Source of the DNA: Phaeosaccion multiseriatum
Taxonomy: Eukaryota > Ochrophyta, other classes
Length of the DNA: 64,000 nucleotides
Direction of reading: 5' to 3'
NCBI GenBank assembly: GCA_965112735.1
Contig: OZ218950.1
Location: forward strand, 2,852,001-2,916,000
Position numbers and translations under genes: made by a program. The notes under the pieces are model-generated. The model worked only from the letters and a program-made list of their open reading frames with translations, searched no databases and was not told the origin of the DNA. How positions within the stretch are numbered: the stretch's first letter is position 1; each line of letters starts with the position of its first letter. This document shows, piece by piece, positions 59,673 to 64,000 of this stretch.

Positions 59673-61014
59673 CTGTAAGAGACGGGGGAAAGCAGTAGTG
59701 GTGACAACATTCCATCCATACAGGGAAAGGGAAGGGGCGCTTCCCTTGAGAATGCCCCGAGACCACGGTTACCTCCTCCTCCTCCTCCTCCTCCTCCTCC
59801 TCCTCCTCCTCCTCCTCCGCCGCCGCCGCCTTCACCCCCTTTCCCGCTGGCCCGTTGTGGTCCTTGCTCTCACCTTGTTGACAAAGGTGTGCTCATGCTC
59901 CTTCAGTCTCAAGGCCTTCTCGAAGGTCCCCAGTCGACGGAAGATACCAAACAAGTTGTAGTAGCACCCGAAAAACACGTGCAGGCCCATCTCAATGTGA
60001 TTCCCATCCTTGTCTATGAAGCTGCCCACCTTCCCGCCCAGAAAGGGCCTCGCCTCGAAAATCTCCACGCTATGCCCTGCGTCCGCCAGGTCCATCGCAG
60101 TGATCATGCCCGACAGTCCCGACCCAATGATGCCCACTTTCAGCTTCTGATCGTCCGGTAGGGTTATCTCGGGGCCCTTGCGAGCCCGCTCCAGCCGAGC
60201 GGCGTCGAGGAGGCCTTCCTTATCCGCGCCTCGCACCTGTGCACGGCGTGGGAAGAAAGGCAAAGGAGGGGAAGGGAGAGGAGGAGGAGGAGGAGGACGA
60301 CGACGACGAGGAGGAGTTGGAGGAGGGGGAGGAGGAGGAGTTGGAGGAGGGGGAGGAGGGGGAAGGAGGGGGATTTTGGCCGTCAGACGGAATGAATAAA
60401 CAAGAAGGGCGTGTACAGACGATACTCTTTGCGCATGAGAACACTTGTCGGCCTGCTGCCTGTCATGTCTGTGTGCTCGTCTGTCTGTCTGTTTGTCTCT
60501 ACTTTCCGTCTAACTCCCTCTACGGGCCATTCTATGCGGCAGTCATGGAGCAACGCAAGCTGCCGTGATACATGACCTTCCCCCTATGTCATAGCAAACG
60601 ATGTCTCTGTTGCTGTTCTTACCGATTCTACGCCAATGCCCACAGTTCCCGCCAGAGACGAGGCCATGGAGAGACTGCGCCAAAGATACATGACACGGGA
60701 CCAAACGGCCCAGGATACGGCATTCAGGGGAACAGGGGAGAAGGTGAACAAGGAGACTCCGGGGGGCCCGGCCACTACTGAAATAAGAGAGGGCCCAGGG
60801 GCTCAATCAAGCCCAGCATACCCACTCAGAGGAAGGGCACACACCTTGTTGTTGTCGCTCTACCACTACTTTGCCTGCTGCTGCTGCTGCTGCTGCTGCT
60901 GCCTCTTGACCTGAGTGCCGCGATGCGGGGGGCGGCCGAGGGCATGACTGTGAAAGCATCGCCCTGGGGAAGCAGCAGTGCGCCCACCAGCAGCGCAGTT
61001 GCCGATCCCTTCAT
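56528..61014 (-). CDS. ZDS: Zeta-carotene desaturase, plastid-targeted, about 638 aa
   Basis: Ten minus-strand exons: 61014-~60843, 60777-60623, 60236-59874, 59268-58825, 58448-58345, 58113-57992, 57718-57519, 57315-57244, 56977-56830 and 56664-56528. The enzyme converts zeta-carotene to lycopene in the plastid, passing electrons to plastoquinone. The start [20 protein letters not shown] is a signal peptide, with F21 after the predicted cleavage point, followed by a Ser/Arg-rich transit region. The FAD-binding motif is [19 protein letters not shown] (~143-161), then [20 protein letters not shown] and [18 protein letters not shown]. The substrate domain includes [20 protein letters not shown] and [17 protein letters not shown]. 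The end [18 protein letters not shown] is typical of the family. The exon 1 donor and exon 6 acceptor are non-ideal and were set by phase. The gene is divergent from the kelch gene. Confidence 0.93.
58225..58305. repeat. (GAG)n repeat in ZDS intron 5
   Basis: A GAG/GAC trinucleotide array of about 80 bp on the plus strand (CTC on the gene strand) lies in the intron 58114-58344. A comparable GAG array occupies 60270-60370 in the intron before exon 3. Confidence 0.85.
59549..59672. repeat. (TAG)n trinucleotide repeat in ZDS intron 3
   Basis: About forty AGT/TAG units with variants fill the middle of the intron 59269-59873. A (CTC)n run follows at 59774-59820. Confidence 0.88.
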
Positions 61015-61530
61015 AATACGCGTAGCTTCTTGCGTCGCTGAGAAGGCTGCGGGAAGGAGGGGGGGGGGAAGGGGGGAGGGCGTATTCGTCAAGGTCAACA
61101 TGCACACACTATTGTACACACAAAGCTCCAGCCAAAGCGGGACCTTCTCTCAACAACTGCACTGCCTAATCTTCCACCGCTGCCGCGGATGCTATTGCGG
61201 CTCGTTGCTCCTGCCCACTGGCCGCGTCTTGATATCCGTCTGCGTCGCTCGCCTTCTGTATGAGCCGTTGTGGTCAGACTACAGTAGACTAAAATAGAGC
61301 CCCAACCTCCCGCCACTCACAACAATTTGCTGCTGTTTGTTACCTTCGATATGACGAGGAGCAAGGACGAGACTCGGTACTCTGAGGCTGAAGGAAGAGC
61401 GGGCAAAGCTCCCTCAAAAAATAAAAGGAGCGAACCCGAGGGGATCCGTTGTGCGTAGCTAGGTGCACCGGTTGGTGGACGTTCACAAATGGTCATGTAA
61501 CGTTCAGAGATATTGTCGAGAGAGTAAAAT
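61015..61530. promoter_or_regulatory. Divergent intergenic region, ZDS / kelch gene
   Basis: 516 bp between divergent start codons. CCGCTGCCGCGGATGC forms a small palindrome near 61180. No defined promoter element is visible. Confidence 0.4.
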
Positions 61531-63046
61531 ATGTCGTTCGTGGACGAGAGCGAAGAGCCAAGGCACAGGATCTCTTGGACCAAAGCACAGACCCAGGGTG
61601 ACCGAGTGCCTGCCAGGGGAGGACACAGCTGCATAGTGGCCAACTTCCAGCTGGTGGTGTTCGGGGGCCACTACTTCGTGGGAAACGTGAGTAAGAGAAG
61701 GACCTTTAAAGGGGAGGGCTGTTTCTGTATGCTTTCGCTGGCTTCGCGTCGTCAACAAATCCACGAACAAAAGTATGAGTAGGTGAAGGGGGGCCTTCAC
61801 TCTCAATGGCTGGCTTGTCTCTCTTCACCCCCTCCTCCAGTCACCTGGCCACTCAACACTATTATCTCCACTTCTTCGCGCCACTCAGGACAAGTTTGCG
61901 TATCTCAATGACGTGTGGGTGCTGGACATTGAGAGCACCACATGGCAAGAGATCAGCTGCGGAGGAACCCCGCCAGACCCGCGCTACGGTCATGTGTGCC
62001 ACCTCTTGGGCTCTCGAATGTTCATCATCGGAGGGAAGGGCAGCGACGGCCAGTTGTATAGGGATGTACACTTCCTCGATCTCGTGGACTGGTGAGACAG
62101 GACCTGTGGTGTCTTTCTTGCTGTAGCAGTTCAGTCTCTGGGCAATTTCACCAACCGAGCAGCCACTGACATTCCGCCACCCTCGACCCCCCCCACCCCT
62201 CCCTCGACTTTCCCTGGTGCTCGTACGTTTCACGCTGCAGGACGTGGGTCACTGTCAACCCCACCTCCACCGGCCCCACCCCGCGCCTCAGCCCTGCCTC
62301 CTGCCTGGTGGGCCGAAAGATTGTTGTGCAGGGAGGCTGGGACGGGAAGCAGCGATGTAATGACGACCTCTGGGTCTTTGACACGGACAGCTTCGTGTGG
62401 ATCAACCCGAAAACAGGTACGCAACGCGGGTGTTCTCCTTTTCCTTTCTTTCTTTTTCAAGGAGGAGGCCGGGGTGACGGGGATTGCCTACTTGCACCAT
62501 TGATCCTAAACATCGTAGCTGACTGCCCCTCCATCCCGGTCTCTCCCTCCGCAGGCGGTATCTCCCCGGGGGCTCGCTACGGCCATACAATGGAGCTTTT
62601 GTCGAATGGAATGATCCTGGCCTTTGGTGGAACGAGCCTTGAGGTAGGATCAGGTAGTAGGCTGCTTCAGCCCAGTAGGAGCGAGCGGGAGAGGCTTCAG
62701 CTTGTGATCAGGATAGACAAAACAAGCAGAAGGTTGTGTTGAAAGCTGTCCAAACTTATTCGTCCGTCCACCCCCCCCTCTCTCGCGTACCATCGCACGC
62801 ATACACACACACACACACAAATACACAGCAAGAGGGCAATTTCCCCAAATACCATGGTGACATGAGGCAGCTCGATACAGAGACCATGCTATGGAGCAAG
62901 CCCCGTACGGAAGGGTCAGTGCTCAGTCCTCGCAATGGACACACCATGAGCATCACAGAGGACGGGACGGTGGTCATCTTTGGCGGTTGGGGCTACGGGG
63001 GGGTGCAGAGCAGAGATGCGGGCAACAAGCGAAAGGTGCGGTATGT

Positions 63047-63077
<31 letters not shown>

Positions 63078-63827
63078 GGGGGATGGGGACGCACAAAACG
63101 CCTCGCGCTGTGCGATGGTACTCGATGGACGACGCTATCCTCCGCGAGTACGCCCCAAACAAAGCCTTGCTCTTGCTCTCGCTCTTGCCTCCTTTTTTGG
63201 CTCTGTCTTTAATCTTTGATGCTCACACCCTGAACCATCCAACCAACCAACCAATCAACCAACCAACCAACCAACCAACCAACCAACGAACACAATCAGG
63301 GGGCGGAGAGCATCTGCTGCATAGAGAGCAGCGAGCAGGGCAGTACGTCCCTGACCTTCCCCGTCCTCCGAGGCAGGGGCTTTCCCGAGCATTTGCACGG
63401 ACACAGCACTTGCGTCATTGGCAACGCCCTCTTTGTGTTCGGAGGCTGGAACGCGCACCAAGCCACCGGAAACGTCATGGTGTTTGAGGTCGAGCCATTG
63501 ATACAAGGCGAAGGAGGAGGAGGAGGAGGAGGAGGAGGAGGAGGAGGAGGAGGAGGAGGAGGAGGAGGAGGAGTAGGAGAAGAAGGTAAGGTGGTTGAGG
63601 CACGGACGATGGTATGCGCGAGGGAGAGAGGGAGGGAAGGAAGGAGGGAGGGAGGTGAGGAGGGGAGGTCGCTTGTTTGGTTGTCGCTTTCCATTCCTTC
63701 CTGCACGTGTGTGAAGGATTGCGTGTCTCGTTCTACGCTACTTGTTGTTTGTTCTTTCTCTTTATGCCTCACTCTGTCTCTCTGTCTCTCTGTCTCTCTC
63801 TCTTGATCTCGGCCAGGTCAAGCATAG
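61531..63827 (+). CDS. Kelch-repeat protein, about 375 aa
   Basis: Seven exons join in frame: 61531-61686, 61889-62091, 62241-62416, 62555-62643, 62829-63035, 63300-63585 and a very short last exon 63817-63827 (stop TAG). Kelch blades are visible as ARGGHSCIVANFQLVVFGGH, YLNDVWVLDIESTTWQE, DPRYGHVCHLLGSRMFIIGG, NDDLWVFDTDSFVW, GARYGHTMELLSNGMILAFGG, PRNGHTMSITEDGTVVIFGG and HGHSTCVIGNALFVFGGWN. Each has the paired Gly and the Tyr/Trp spacing of the family, enough for a six-bladed propeller. No BTB, F-box or other partner domain is present, so the role is a generic protein-interaction module; the partner is unknown. A poly-Gly run (~63510-63575) precedes the C-terminus. Confidence 0.86.
63513..63573 (+). 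repeat. (GGA)n tract coding for polyglycine
   Basis: About twenty GGA codons in the second-last exon of the kelch gene encode an uninterrupted Gly run. Confidence 0.92.
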
Positions 63828-64000
63828 CGCGACCAAGACGCTTGTATGTACGTAGAAATCACTCCGGAATCGCCCGTGTGACTATTGCTTAGGCACGTCC
63901 CCATCATCAGGTCATGAACAGTCATATTTTTAATTCATTGTGATCGTAGGTTGAGTAGTAGTCATAGTAGACAGGGTAGTGGTACACTCGATGTGCCTAC
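63828..64000 (+). other. 3' flank of the kelch gene
   Basis: AT-richer sequence after the stop codon, with TATTTTTAATTCATTG near 63930, probably 3' UTR and polyadenylation region. No other gene is seen before the window ends. Confidence 0.4.

Overview
This is intron-rich nuclear DNA from a eukaryote, most likely a photosynthetic stramenopile (ochrophyte alga). Two genes encode plastid enzymes, ferredoxin-type sulfite reductase and zeta-carotene desaturase. Each begins with a signal peptide whose predicted cleavage point is followed by phenylalanine (..STA|FVP.. and ..GDA|FTV..), the bipartite ASAFAP-type import signal of red-lineage complex plastids. The genus cannot be decided from the sequence. 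I saw no tRNA, rRNA, CRISPR or prokaryotic operon structure.

Layout, left to right: a TraB/GumN-like protein (minus, 3' end cut by the window edge); a 2,755-residue armadillo plus ankyrin protein (plus, 14 exons); a kinesin-5 motor (minus, 12 exons); a small 2-oxoglutarate-dioxygenase-like protein (plus); a GBF1/GEA-type Sec7 Arf-GEF (plus, 24 exons); a transposon-derived block at about 36.5-38.8 kb with a broken pogo/Tigger-like DDE transposase; a protein kinase with very large low-complexity insertions in its catalytic core (plus); a Gln/Asn/Ser/Gly-rich protein of unknown function (minus); sulfite reductase (plus); zeta-carotene desaturase (minus); and a kelch-repeat protein (plus). Neighbours mostly alternate in strand, giving short divergent promoter regions (2508-2688, 21666-22118, 51158-52322, 61015-61530) and convergent 3' ends (14654-15091, 46479-47178, 55670-56527).

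The genes do not form one pathway. They cover sulfur assimilation and carotenoid synthesis in the plastid, Golgi trafficking, mitotic spindle function and signalling. Exon models were built by hand from GT-AG junctions with reading-frame phase checked across each junction. Most are self-consistent; uncertain joins are stated.

The most interesting layer is structural. (i) A 13-bp motif, GTATCACCAACTG, recurs in six exact and at least four one-mismatch copies, in both orientations and several reading frames, mostly beside CAG/GCT tracts. (ii) A 16-bp motif, GGATGGCAGTGGATGG, has five exact copies, all in introns. (iii) Many introns carry micro- or minisatellites anchored on their 5' splice site, with complementary-type repeats near the 3' splice site. 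(iv) A repeat of about 270-300 bp that carries its own 5' splice site makes up most of GBF1 intron 1 and recurs in the transposon block. (v) Foldback MITE-like elements with 28-bp inverted termini are present.
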